Of a DNA stretch of 64,000 nt, positions 27,187 to 35,413 are shown in pieces (position 1 is the first letter of the stretch; the number at the start of each line of letters is the position of its first letter). Position numbers and translations under genes: made by a program. The notes beneath the pieces were generated by a model, which was not told where the DNA came from, made no database searches, and saw only the letters and a program-made list of their open reading frames with translations. The stretch comes from Brevundimonas naejangsanensis DSM 23858 (lineage in GTDB: Bacteria; Pseudomonadota; Alphaproteobacteria; Caulobacterales; Caulobacteraceae), in contig NZ_ATXN01000008.1 of assembly GCF_000421705.1 (NCBI RefSeq), positions 116,001-180,000 of the forward strand, given 5' to 3'.

Positions 27187-27479
27187 CCGACACGGCCGAT
27201 CCAGCCTCCAGCGCGACGGCGACCCTGAACATCTGCAACCAGCGCGGTCTGCACGCCCGCGCCTCGGCCAAATTCGTCAAGCTGGCCTCGGAATTCGAAT
27301 CCGAGATTCAGGTCACGCGCGACGGGGTGAGCGTGGACGCCCGCTCGATCATGGGCCTGTTGATGCTGGGGGCGGGGATCGGTTGCGACGTGGAGGTGAA
27401 GGCACAGGGGCGCGACGCCCCGGAGGCCGTGGCCGCCCTTACCGATCTTGTGGCGCGTCGCTTCGACGAGGATCAGTAA
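27183..27479 (+). CDS. ptsH: Phosphocarrier protein HPr
   Basis: 98 residues. After an extra 15-residue Asp/Ala-rich leader comes ICNQRGLHARASAKFVKLA with the active-site histidine (about 23) and then SIMGLLMLGAG with the serine that HprK phosphorylates (about 54). It passes phosphate from EI to EIIA. It is coupled to EIIA by ATGA. Its last 41 bases overlap, tail to tail, the end of the mrpG gene on the other strand. Confidence 0.94.
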   Translation: MTDTADPASSATATLNICNQRGLHARASAKFVKLASEFESEIQVTRDGVSVDARSIMGLLMLGAGIGCDVEVKAQGRDAPEAVAALTDLVARRFDEDQ

Positions 27480-27870
27480 TCACGTCCGGCGGCGTCCGGA
27501 CCACGCCCGCGCACTCGCCTTCCAGCGGCACCCTAACGCCGTCGCCTGACCGATCCGTGCGGTCGCGGAACAGAGCCGCACGGGCCAGAATGATCAGCGT
27601 CACCGGCGTCGTCGCCGTGAAGAAGACCGCCGCGAGCAGTTCCACCGGCATGAACCGCCCCTCGGCCCCGGTGAAATAGACGACCGAGCCGCACAAGACC
27701 GCGAACATGCCCAGCGTCGCCCCCAGAGTCGGGGCATGAACCCGCTCATAGAAGGTCTGCAGCCGCACAAGACCAAGCGCGCCGATGAAGGTCAGCCCGG
27801 CGCCGAACAGCACCAGCCCCGCCGCCAGCAGGGCCGCCCAGGCCGGGACATTGGCTGGAAAGCCGCTCAT
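27439..27870 (-). CDS. mrpG: Mrp cation/proton antiporter subunit G
   Basis: 143 residues. Three membrane segments and the MnhG signature FIGALGLVRLQTFYERVHAPTLGATLGM and TTPVTLIILARAAL (landmarks) are present. A hydrophilic C-terminal extension of about 40 residues (from FRDRTDRSGDGVRVP) covers the overlap with ptsH. Last gene of the mrp operon; its ATG at 27870 overlaps the mrpF stop as ATGA. A longer frame back to 28074 is the mrpF region in another frame. Confidence 0.92.
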   Translation of the reverse strand: MSGFPANVPAWAALLAAGLVLFGAGLTFIGALGLVRLQTFYERVHAPTLGATLGMFAVLCGSVVYFTGAEGRFMPVELLAAVFFTATTPVTLIILARAALFRDRTDRSGDGVRVPLEGECAGVVRTPPDVITDPRRSDAPQDR

Positions 27871-28148
27871 TCGATCACCTCGCCGCGCATCAGAAATTTG
27901 GCCAGAGCGACCGAAGAGGTGAAGCCCAGCATGCCGATGATCACGGCCGCATAGAAATACTGCTGGGTTCCCGTCCGCACGCCAAAGGCGACGATCAGCA
28001 GCATCCCGGCCTGATAAAGGGTGTCCAGTCCCAGGATGCGGTCCTGGGCGCGCGGACCCTTGGCGATGCGCCACACCCCGATCAGGGCCGCGCCCGCCAG
28101 AAACAGCTGCGCCACGACCAGCGCCCAGTAGAAGACGGCGCCGCTCAT
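27867..28148 (-). CDS. mrpF: Mrp cation/proton antiporter subunit F
   Basis: 93 residues, three membrane helices. The MnhF/PhaF signature is RIAKGPRAQDRILGLDTLY followed by LIVAFGVRTG and ALAKFLMRGEVIE. Small structural subunit of the Na+/H+ or K+/H+ Mrp complex in the inner membrane. ATGA overlaps at both ends (with mrpE and mrpG). Confidence 0.94.
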   Translation of the reverse strand: MSGAVFYWALVVAQLFLAGAALIGVWRIAKGPRAQDRILGLDTLYQAGMLLIVAFGVRTGTQQYFYAAVIIGMLGFTSSVALAKFLMRGEVIE

Positions 28149-28642
28149 TCGAAAATCTCCATCAGACGGCGCTCATAACGATTCTTGATGCGCTCCGCCC
28201 AGTCGTCCCCATCCTGAAGGTCGAGGATGTGAAGCAGGAGCACGCCGGTCGCGTCCTCATACTCCACCCAGATCGTACCCGGCGTGCTGGTGATGACCAC
28301 CGCCAGAACCGCCAAGCCATAGCGATCACGCATCTCCAGCGGAATGTGAACAAAGCCCGAGACGCGTTTGTCGCCCGACGGGTTCAGACCCAGTACGACC
28401 AGCGCCACCTCCCAGTTGGAACGGATGATGTCGCGCGTGACGACCACGGCGAAGCTCAGCAAAGTCAGCGGCTTTCTTAGCCGCACCGGCTCGACATCCA
28501 GCACGCGCATGATCTGAGGCGCCGCCAGAGCCATCAGCAGGGCCAGAGCCAGGGACGGCGGCGCCGTCGAGCCGCTGAGCAGCAGCGAGGCCCCGAACAG
28601 TCCCAGCGACAGTATGGGGTGAGGCAGAACCGCCCGGATCAT
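28145..28642 (-). CDS. mrpE: Mrp cation/proton antiporter subunit E
   Basis: 165 residues. An N-terminal pair of membrane helices is followed by the MnhE signature SFAVVVTRDIIRSNWEVALVVLG and VITSTPGTIWVEYED. This subunit contributes to the ion pathway in Mrp structures. It overlaps mrpD and mrpF by ATGA. Confidence 0.94.
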   Translation of the reverse strand: MIRAVLPHPILSLGLFGASLLLSGSTAPPSLALALLMALAAPQIMRVLDVEPVRLRKPLTLLSFAVVVTRDIIRSNWEVALVVLGLNPSGDKRVSGFVHIPLEMRDRYGLAVLAVVITSTPGTIWVEYEDATGVLLLHILDLQDGDDWAERIKNRYERRLMEIFE

Positions 28643-30234
28643 GCGCCGCCTCCCAGCACTGCGCGGATATAGGCGTCAGGCCGCACCAGCCAATCGGCGG
28701 TGTGGTCGGCGTAGGTAAAGCCCGCCTCGCCAAAAACCGCCAGGAACAGGCAGGCCGCCAGCAGGCCCGCAATGGCCACGCCCTCGGCGGCGCCGACGAC
28801 GATCGCCGGCTCAGCGTCGTCATCGCGCGCCCACAGCGCCGCCATGCCCAGCCGCGTCAGACCAATCAGCGCGCCCAGAGAGGCCAAGGACAGGGCCGCG
28901 ATCACTCCGTACCCAGCCCAGCCGCCGAGACCCGACAGGGCCTCCATCATGGCCAGTTTGCCGATGAAGCCCGCCAGGGGCGGCAGGCCGGCGATCATCA
29001 GGGTCGAGATCAGGAAGGCTCCGCCCAAAGCCGCCACCGCCGCGGGAATGACCAGACCCGGCTCATTGCGCTCTTCGTCGTCAAAGGGATCGAAATATTC
29101 ATCGTCGAAGACGGCGCGGCCCGAGCGGGCGCCCAGATCCTGGCCCCGGTTCAGCACCTCTGCCAGCATGAAAAGGGCGCCGCAGGCCAGGGTCGAGCCG
29201 ACCAGATAGAAAACCGCTCCCCCCAAGACGTCGGCGTTACCGGTCCCGACCGCCGCCAGCACCGTGCCCGAAGAGACGATGACGGCGTAGGCCGCCGCGA
29301 TCGACAGGTCGCGCGCCGCGATCAGGCCCGCCGTGCCGAAGCCGATGGTCGCCAGCCCGCCCAGCAGGATCCACAACTGGCCGAACCCGGCCGAGTCGCC
29401 GCTGTCGGGCGCGAACAGCAGGAAGCTGAGACGGATGATCACATAGGCGCCGACCTTGGACAGGATGGCGAAGACGGCCGCCGCCGGCGCGCTGGCCGCC
29501 GAATAGGTGGTGGTCAGCCAGAAGCCGAGCGGCCACATGGCGCATTTGGTCAGGAAGGCCACGCCCAGCACGGCCGCCCCGACGTGGAACAGGCCCCGGT
29601 CCGCCGCGGCGATCTGGGGGATGCGCACAGCCAGATCAGCCATGTTGAGGGTGCCGGTCACGCCGTAGATCAGGCTGACCCCGATCAGGAACAGCATGGA
29701 AGCCGTCAGGTTGACGGCGATATAGGCCAGCCCGGCGCGAATCCGCGCCTCGCCCGAACCATGCAGGGCCAGGCCGTAGGAAGCCGCCAGCATGATCTCG
29801 AAGAAGACGAAGAGGTTGAACAGGTCGCCGGTCAGGAAGGCCCCGTTGACGCCCATGACCAGCAGCAGGAACAGGGCGTGGAAACGCGGCCCGGCCCGGT
29901 CCCATCGCGCCAGGGCGAAGATCATTGAACAGGCGCCCAGCACGCTGGTCAGGGCCACCATCAGCGTCGACAGACGATCCGCCACCAGGACGATGCCGAA
30001 CGGCGCCGGCCAGTCGCCCAGTTGATAGACGCGGGCGGTGTCGCCGCCGCCCGCCGCCCCGGTCGCGCTTTCATGCAGCAGGGCCAGGGCCATGACCAGG
30101 ATGGCGGCCATGGCGAACAGGCTGAGGCCGCCCTTCAGCAGACGGCGCCGCTCGTCAAACAGCAGCATGGCCGCGGCGATGACCATGGGCAGAACAATCG
30201 GCCCGATGATCAGATGTTCCTGCCAATCGGTCAT
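28639..30234 (-). CDS. mrpD: Mrp cation/proton antiporter subunit D
   Basis: 531 residues and about 14 membrane helices, homologous to complex I subunits NuoM/N. Landmarks are LFVFFEIMLAASYGLALHG with the conserved glutamate, YIAVNLTASMLFLIGVSLIYGVTGTLNMADLA, the lysine-containing FLTKCAMWPLGFWL and the C-terminal AGLPPLAGFIGKLAM. One cytoplasmic loop has an acidic insert (DDEYFDPFDDEERNEPG). The ATG at 30234 overlaps the mrpC stop; frames further upstream are antisense noise. Confidence 0.95.
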   Translation of the reverse strand: MTDWQEHLIIGPIVLPMVIAAAMLLFDERRRLLKGGLSLFAMAAILVMALALLHESATGAAGGGDTARVYQLGDWPAPFGIVLVADRLSTLMVALTSVLGACSMIFALARWDRAGPRFHALFLLLVMGVNGAFLTGDLFNLFVFFEIMLAASYGLALHGSGEARIRAGLAYIAVNLTASMLFLIGVSLIYGVTGTLNMADLAVRIPQIAAADRGLFHVGAAVLGVAFLTKCAMWPLGFWLTTTYSAASAPAAAVFAILSKVGAYVIIRLSFLLFAPDSGDSAGFGQLWILLGGLATIGFGTAGLIAARDLSIAAAYAVIVSSGTVLAAVGTGNADVLGGAVFYLVGSTLACGALFMLAEVLNRGQDLGARSGRAVFDDEYFDPFDDEERNEPGLVIPAAVAALGGAFLISTLMIAGLPPLAGFIGKLAMMEALSGLGGWAGYGVIAALSLASLGALIGLTRLGMAALWARDDDAEPAIVVGAAEGVAIAGLLAACLFLAVFGEAGFTYADHTADWLVRPDAYIRAVLGGGA

Positions 30235-30575
30235 TCGGGCGTCTCCTGTCCGTCGACGTGGTCGCTGCCCGTCTCGCCGCGCGAGGCCAGCAACACGACC
30301 AGGAACAGGGCCGTCAGGGCGAAGCTGATGACGATGGCCGTCAGCACCAGAGCCTGAGGCGTCGGGTCGGCGTAGAGGGCCGGATCCTCGGCGCCCTTGC
30401 TGGTGAAGGCCGCCGCGCCCGAACGCAGCCGCCCCATGGAGAAGATGAACAGGTTGACTGCATAGGAGACCAGCGACAGGCCGATGACGACCTGAAAGGT
30501 GCGCGGGCGCAGCATCAGCCACACCCCCGAGGCGGTCAGCACGCCGATGGCCAGGGCCAGGACGATCTGGGTCAT
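30231..30575 (-). CDS. mrpC: Mrp cation/proton antiporter subunit C
   Basis: 114 residues, three membrane helices, homologous to NuoK. It has LMLRPRTFQVVIGLSLVSYAVNLFIF and the conserved ALVLTAIVISFALTALFL. ATGA overlaps with mrpA and mrpD. Confidence 0.94.
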   Translation of the reverse strand: MTQIVLALAIGVLTASGVWLMLRPRTFQVVIGLSLVSYAVNLFIFSMGRLRSGAAAFTSKGAEDPALYADPTPQALVLTAIVISFALTALFLVVLLASRGETGSDHVDGQETPE

Positions 30576-33526
30576 TGCGCCCCTCCCTTCTGCTCGGCCT
30601 CTGCCTCAGCCTCGGCTTCCTCGATGCGCGCGCGGCGCAGCGACTGGTGAGCCAGGGCGACCAGCACCAGAACGGTGGCGCCGACCACCAGCACCACCAC
30701 GCCCAGGTCGAACAGCACGGCGCTGGCCAGCGGCACACGGCCCAGCAGCGGCAGGTCGGCGTATTGGAAATAGGAGGTCAGGAACGGTTGGTCGAAAATC
30801 CAGCCCACGGCGCCGCTGATCGCGGCGATCAACAGACCGACGCCGATCCAGATGATCGGGCGGATCTCAAGCCGCTCCTCCACCCAGCGGGCGCCAGACG
30901 CCATATATTGCAGGATGAAGGCGATCGACAGCGCAACCCCTGCAGCGAAGCCCCCGCCCGGCAGGTCGTGCCCGCGCAGAAACAGATGCACGGCCAGAAG
31001 GATGATGAAGGGGAAGAGCCAGCGCATCACCACGCCGGGGATCAGCATGGTGTCGCTGAGGGTGTCGCCCTCGCTGCGGCCTTCGCGGGCGCGGTCAGAC
31101 GCATCCTGGACGCGTTTCTGCATCGGCTGGGACAGGCTGTCGCTGGCCGGGCGGAAGCGGCGCAGCAGGGCCAGCACCGTCAGGCCGACGACGCCCAGGA
31201 CGGTGATCTCGCCAAAGGTGTCAAAGGCCCGGAAGTCCACCAGGATGACATTGACGACGTTGCGGCCGCCCGCCTCCTCATAGGCCTTCTCGACGAAGAA
31301 GCGCGACACCCCCTCGACCGGCGGCCGCACCATGACGGCCCAGGAGATCAGAGCCACGCCCGCCCCGGCGAAGATGGCGATGCCTCGATCCAGCCGACGA
31401 CGCCAGCGCGCACGGCGCTTCTCGGACTCGGGCACATGGATCTCGGCCAGCCGCTTGGGCAGCCAGCGCAGGCCCAGCAGCAGCAGCACCGTGGTCACCA
31501 CCTCGACCACCAGCTGGGTCAGGGCCAGATCCGGCGCCGACAGCCAGACGAAGGTCAGACAACTGGCCAGCCCCGCCCCGCCCATCAGAATGACAGCGGC
31601 GAGGCGATGGTATTTGGCCTGCCAGGCCGCGGCCAGGGCGCAGGCGCCGCCTGCCAGCCACAGGGCGGCGAAGGCCAGGTTGTGCGCCTGGGGTACGCGG
31701 AACTCGGGCCAGGTGAGGACGAAACCGCCCGCCGCCGCCACAGCCGCCGAAAGCAGGGCTGTCAGCAGGATCAGGCGCAGCTGCGGCTGCAGGCGCTGCG
31801 CGCCCAGGTGGCGCACGATCCACTGCGACAGGTCCATCAGCATGACCTGGGAGCGCTCGAACAGATAGCCGCCGTTGAGCCGCTTCATGCCCCAGGGTCC
31901 GCCGCGCGGATTGGCGTTCAGCGCCTTGCCGAAGACGACATAGAGGCCGATCCCGCCCGCCATGGCGATGACGCTGAGCAGCAGCGGCAGATTGAAGCCG
32001 TGCCACAGGGCCAGGCTGTAATAGGGCAGGTCGAAGCCGAGCATGGTCACGGCCGCGCTGCGCAGAAAGGGCCCCACGGTGACCGCCGGGAAGACCCCGA
32101 CCAGCAGACACAGGGCCACCAGCACCTCGACCGGGCGCCGCATCCAGCCGGGCGGCTCATGCGGGACACGGTCCAGCTCTGTCGGCGGCGGGCCGAAGAA
32201 GGTCGTATGAATGAAGCGAAGCGAATAGAGCACGCTGAAGGCGCTCGCCAGGGTCGCCAGCACCGGCAGGGCCTGGTTCAACGCCGAGGTCTGGGTGCTG
32301 GCCAGGGCCTCGGCCAGGAACATCTCCTTGGACAGGAAACCGTTCAGCAGGGGCACGCCCGCCATGGCGGCGGCGGCGACCATGGCCAGGGTGGCGGTGA
32401 TCGGCATGAAGCGGATCAAACCGCTGAGCTTGCGCATGTCGCGCGAGCCGGCCTCGTGGTCGATGATGCCCGCCGCCATGAACAGCGAGGCCTTGAAGGT
32501 GGCGTGGTTGATGGTGTGGAAGATGGCGGCGATGGCCCCCAGGTCCGACCCCAGCCCCAGCAGCAGACAGATCAGGCCCAGATGGCTGATGGTCGAATAG
32601 GCCAGCAGGCCCTTCAGGTCGTGCTGGAAGATGGCGCACCAGGCGCCGACCAGCAGGGTCGTCAGCCCCAAGCCGCCGACCACGAAATACCACATCTCGG
32701 TCTCGCCGAAGACGGGCCAGAACCGCATCAGCAGGAAGACGCCCGCCTTCACCATCGTCGCCGAGTGCAGATAAGCGCTGACCGGCGTCGGCGCCGCCAT
32801 CGCGCGCGGCAGCCAGATATGGAAGGGGAACTGGGCGCTCTTGGTCAGGGCCCCGATCAGGATCAGACCCAGAGCGACCGGATAGAGGGGGCTGGCCAGG
32901 ATGACGTCGCGCGCGGCGATGACGGCGTCCAGCTCATAGCTGCCGACGATGCGGCCGATCAGGATCATGCCGACCAGCAGGGCCACCCCGCCCGTGGCGG
33001 TGATGGTCAGCGCCATGCGCGCGCCCTCGCGCGCTGAAGCGTTCTGGTGCCAGTAGCCGATCAACAGGAAGGAAAAGAGGCTGGTCAGCTCCCAGAAGAC
33101 CACCAGTTGGATCAGATTGCCCGACAGCACCACGCCCTGCATGGCGCCCATGAAGGCCAGCAGGAAGGAAAAGAAGCGCGGCACCGGATCCTTCGGCGAC
33201 ATGTAGTAGCGCGCATACAGCACCACGAGGGCGCCGATCCCCAGGATCAGCGCGCTGAACACCCAGGACAGGCCGTCCAGCCGAATGGTGAAATTCACCC
33301 CCAGGGACGGCAGCCACGCCAGCGTCAGCTTCAACACCTCGCCGTCCTGGAATCGGGGCCAGAGCACCGCCAGACAGCCAACGCTGATCAGGGCGATGAT
33401 CCACGACAGAGCAGCCGCAGAGGTCCGCGCGTGACGCGGCAGCCCCGAGGCGATCATGGCCCCGACGAAGGGCAGGACGAGTATAATTAGCAGGAGGAAG
33501 CTGGCGGGCACGGGCGTGTCGATCAT
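30572..33526 (-). CDS. mrpA: Mrp cation/proton antiporter fused subunits A and B
   Basis: 984 residues. The N-terminal part (about 1-780) is MrpA: an antiporter core similar to NuoL (VVFWELTSLFSFLLIGYW, GALTKSAQFPFHIWLPRAM, HATFKASLFMAAGIIDHE) and a MbhD/NuoJ-like extension (TQLVVEVVTTVLLLLGLRWLP). The last ~140 residues are an MrpB domain (GVVMRWLFPFIILLAVHLFLRGHDLPGGGF), and a charged tail (EEAEAEAEAEQK) ends the protein. A+B fusion is typical of the group found in proteobacteria. First gene of the operon; ATG at 33526. Confidence 0.95.
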   Translation of the reverse strand: MIDTPVPASFLLLIILVLPFVGAMIASGLPRHARTSAAALSWIIALISVGCLAVLWPRFQDGEVLKLTLAWLPSLGVNFTIRLDGLSWVFSALILGIGALVVLYARYYMSPKDPVPRFFSFLLAFMGAMQGVVLSGNLIQLVVFWELTSLFSFLLIGYWHQNASAREGARMALTITATGGVALLVGMILIGRIVGSYELDAVIAARDVILASPLYPVALGLILIGALTKSAQFPFHIWLPRAMAAPTPVSAYLHSATMVKAGVFLLMRFWPVFGETEMWYFVVGGLGLTTLLVGAWCAIFQHDLKGLLAYSTISHLGLICLLLGLGSDLGAIAAIFHTINHATFKASLFMAAGIIDHEAGSRDMRKLSGLIRFMPITATLAMVAAAAMAGVPLLNGFLSKEMFLAEALASTQTSALNQALPVLATLASAFSVLYSLRFIHTTFFGPPPTELDRVPHEPPGWMRRPVEVLVALCLLVGVFPAVTVGPFLRSAAVTMLGFDLPYYSLALWHGFNLPLLLSVIAMAGGIGLYVVFGKALNANPRGGPWGMKRLNGGYLFERSQVMLMDLSQWIVRHLGAQRLQPQLRLILLTALLSAAVAAAGGFVLTWPEFRVPQAHNLAFAALWLAGGACALAAAWQAKYHRLAAVILMGGAGLASCLTFVWLSAPDLALTQLVVEVVTTVLLLLGLRWLPKRLAEIHVPESEKRRARWRRRLDRGIAIFAGAGVALISWAVMVRPPVEGVSRFFVEKAYEEAGGRNVVNVILVDFRAFDTFGEITVLGVVGLTVLALLRRFRPASDSLSQPMQKRVQDASDRAREGRSEGDTLSDTMLIPGVVMRWLFPFIILLAVHLFLRGHDLPGGGFAAGVALSIAFILQYMASGARWVEERLEIRPIIWIGVGLLIAAISGAVGWIFDQPFLTSYFQYADLPLLGRVPLASAVLFDLGVVVLVVGATVLVLVALAHQSLRRARIEEAEAEAEAEQKGGAQ

Positions 33527-33593
33527 CTCCGATAGGTTGTGGGACGGCGCTGCGGAGGACGCCCCACGCGCCTCACCGTTCTGCCAGACTTTT

Positions 33594-33622
33594 TCCTAAG
33601 GGAAATGACGCCCTTGCGTCAA
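33594..33622 (-). promoter_or_regulatory. Candidate promoter of the mrp operon
   Basis: On the minus strand TTGACG (33622 to 33617) is followed after 17 bases by TTAGGA (33599 to 33594), a weak -10, about 68 bases before the mrpA ATG. A GACGC/GCGTC inverted pair lies in the spacer region. Low confidence. Confidence 0.3.
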
Positions 33623-33722
33623 AGCGACGAGTTGGCGCGATTGTGACCGTAGCAGGAACGGTTTAGCCCCCGCCGAACCGCAGCGCCGCCCCTTCGGCCG
33701 CGCCCCTGCCCTGCCCTGGCGA

Positions 33723-35402
33723 TCAGACGCCTGTTATCGCCCCGTCTGCGCGAATCACCACGACCTGCTTCAGTGCGCTGACCTCGAACGGCTTGGCGAA
33801 CAGGGTCGAGACCTGCATCAGCGCCGCCTCGGCCCGATCCTCGGTCAGGGTCAGCAGAATGAAGCCCTTGGCCGACTGGTCACAGAAACGCACCTCGTCA
33901 TTGGCCTGCATCAGGGCCGCGCCGAGAGGGAAGCCGCCGATGGCGTCGCCGATCGAGGGGCTGGAGATCGCGCTGGTCCCGAACTCGATCGCACGACGCG
34001 CGCCGCCCGCGTCCTTCAGTTCATTGACCCAGAAGGCGTGGCTGTCGCCGGACAGGACGATGGGCTGCACCCCCGCCTCGGCGAAGGCCGCGTAGAGGCG
34101 CTCGCGGCCAGCCGGATAGCCGTCCCAGGCGTCGAGGTTGAACGGCAACCCCATCTTGAACAGGAACAGGGCCTGTTCGAACTGGTCGCGATAAGCCTCA
34201 GGAATCCGGGCCATCAGGCCCTGAACCTCGGCCTCGGTCAGGGTGCGCGACACGTCGGGCCCGGCCACGCGCGCCATGACGACCTGATTGCCCAGCACCT
34301 GCCACGGCCGCCCCCTGGCCTTTGACGCGGACAGTTCGCGCTTGAGCCAGTCGCGCTGCTGGGCGCCCATCAGATCGCGCACGGGGTCGTTCAGCTTGGC
34401 GCGAAAGGCGTCCAGGTCCAGCACCGGCTCGCCGTCCGGACCGTCTTTGGCGGTCAGATCCTTGGCGTAGTCCAGCGGCTCGGTGCGGCCGGTCAGCCGC
34501 GTCTCGATCATCATCAGGCTGGCCAGGTCGCCGAAGTGGAAGCTGCGGTGGATCGCCTCCTTCAGCGCGCCGGGCTCAACCTCGCGGATCGGCATCCACT
34601 CGTAATAGGCCTTCAGCGCCGCCGCCTTGCGCTGTGCGAAGTCGCCTTCGGTCTCGGGCTGATGGTTCTCGGCGCCGTGCATCCAGGCGTCATTGGCCGT
34701 CTCGTGATCGTCCCAGACGCAGATGAAAGGGGCGCGGGCGTGAGCGGCCTGAAGGTCAGGGTCGGTCTTGTACTGGGCGTGACGCAGCCGATAGTCGGCC
34801 AGGGTGACGATCTCATGCGACGGCTGCGGCTCGCGACCCAGCTTCGCCCCCGTCGCCATGCCATAGGCGTCGTCTTCCGCCCCATATTCATAGATGTAGT
34901 CGCCCAGATGGACCACGGCGTCCAATGACGGCAGGGCGGCGATGGCCTCATAGGCGTTGAACAGTCCGCCGGGGTGCAGTTGACATGACGCCACCGCCAG
35001 ATTGACTGGCGCCACGCCGTCCGCCGCCAGCGTCCGGGTCCGGCCCAAAGGCGACTGCGTCTCGCCGACAGCGAAATCGTAGCGATAATCCCGGCCCGGC
35101 TTCAGCCCGGCCGCATCCACCTTGACCGTATAGTCGCGTTCCGGCCCCGTCATGACGCGGCCCGTGGCGACCACGCGGTCGCCCTCGCCTTCCAGCACGC
35201 GCCAGACGACCGACACCGGCCCGGCCTGTCCGATCTCGGGCGTCACCCGCGTCCACAGGATGACCCGATCCGTCGCCGGATCGCCCGATGCGACGCCGTG
35301 GACGAAGGCGACGGCGACGTCTTCGCCCGAGGGAAGCGTGGCGCAACCGGCCGCCGCCCCCGCCCCGAACAGGCCCAGCAGGCCGCGACGGTTCATGCTC
35401 AT
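33723..35402 (-). CDS. phoD: Alkaline phosphatase D family phosphodiesterase/phosphatase, predicted Tat lipoprotein
   Basis: 559 residues. The N-terminus NRRGLLGLFGAGAAAGCA combines a twin-arginine motif with a lipobox-like AAGC, so export folded by Tat and possibly lipidation are predicted. The PhoD N domain is followed by the metallophosphatase core: VASCQL, HLGDYIYEYG, WDDHETAND and LSGDSHAFWVNEL carry the metal ligands. PhoD releases phosphate from phosphodiesters outside the cytoplasm. It starts 11 bases after a TonB receptor stop, so the two are an operon. No clear Pho box was seen. Confidence 0.93.
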   Translation of the reverse strand: MSMNRRGLLGLFGAGAAAGCATLPSGEDVAVAFVHGVASGDPATDRVILWTRVTPEIGQAGPVSVVWRVLEGEGDRVVATGRVMTGPERDYTVKVDAAGLKPGRDYRYDFAVGETQSPLGRTRTLAADGVAPVNLAVASCQLHPGGLFNAYEAIAALPSLDAVVHLGDYIYEYGAEDDAYGMATGAKLGREPQPSHEIVTLADYRLRHAQYKTDPDLQAAHARAPFICVWDDHETANDAWMHGAENHQPETEGDFAQRKAAALKAYYEWMPIREVEPGALKEAIHRSFHFGDLASLMMIETRLTGRTEPLDYAKDLTAKDGPDGEPVLDLDAFRAKLNDPVRDLMGAQQRDWLKRELSASKARGRPWQVLGNQVVMARVAGPDVSRTLTEAEVQGLMARIPEAYRDQFEQALFLFKMGLPFNLDAWDGYPAGRERLYAAFAEAGVQPIVLSGDSHAFWVNELKDAGGARRAIEFGTSAISSPSIGDAIGGFPLGAALMQANDEVRFCDQSAKGFILLTLTEDRAEAALMQVSTLFAKPFEVSALKQVVVIRADGAITGV

Positions 35403-35413
35403 CTTCGCGGCCC

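Noticed and set aside
30575..33037. 820-codon plus-strand frame antisense to mrpA
   Set aside because: Its sequence is dominated by Gln, His, Gly and Arg, typical of the reverse complement of a membrane protein gene.
33656..33680. GGAAC near 33655 as an EcfG promoter
   Set aside because: No CGTT lies 16 or 17 bases downstream.
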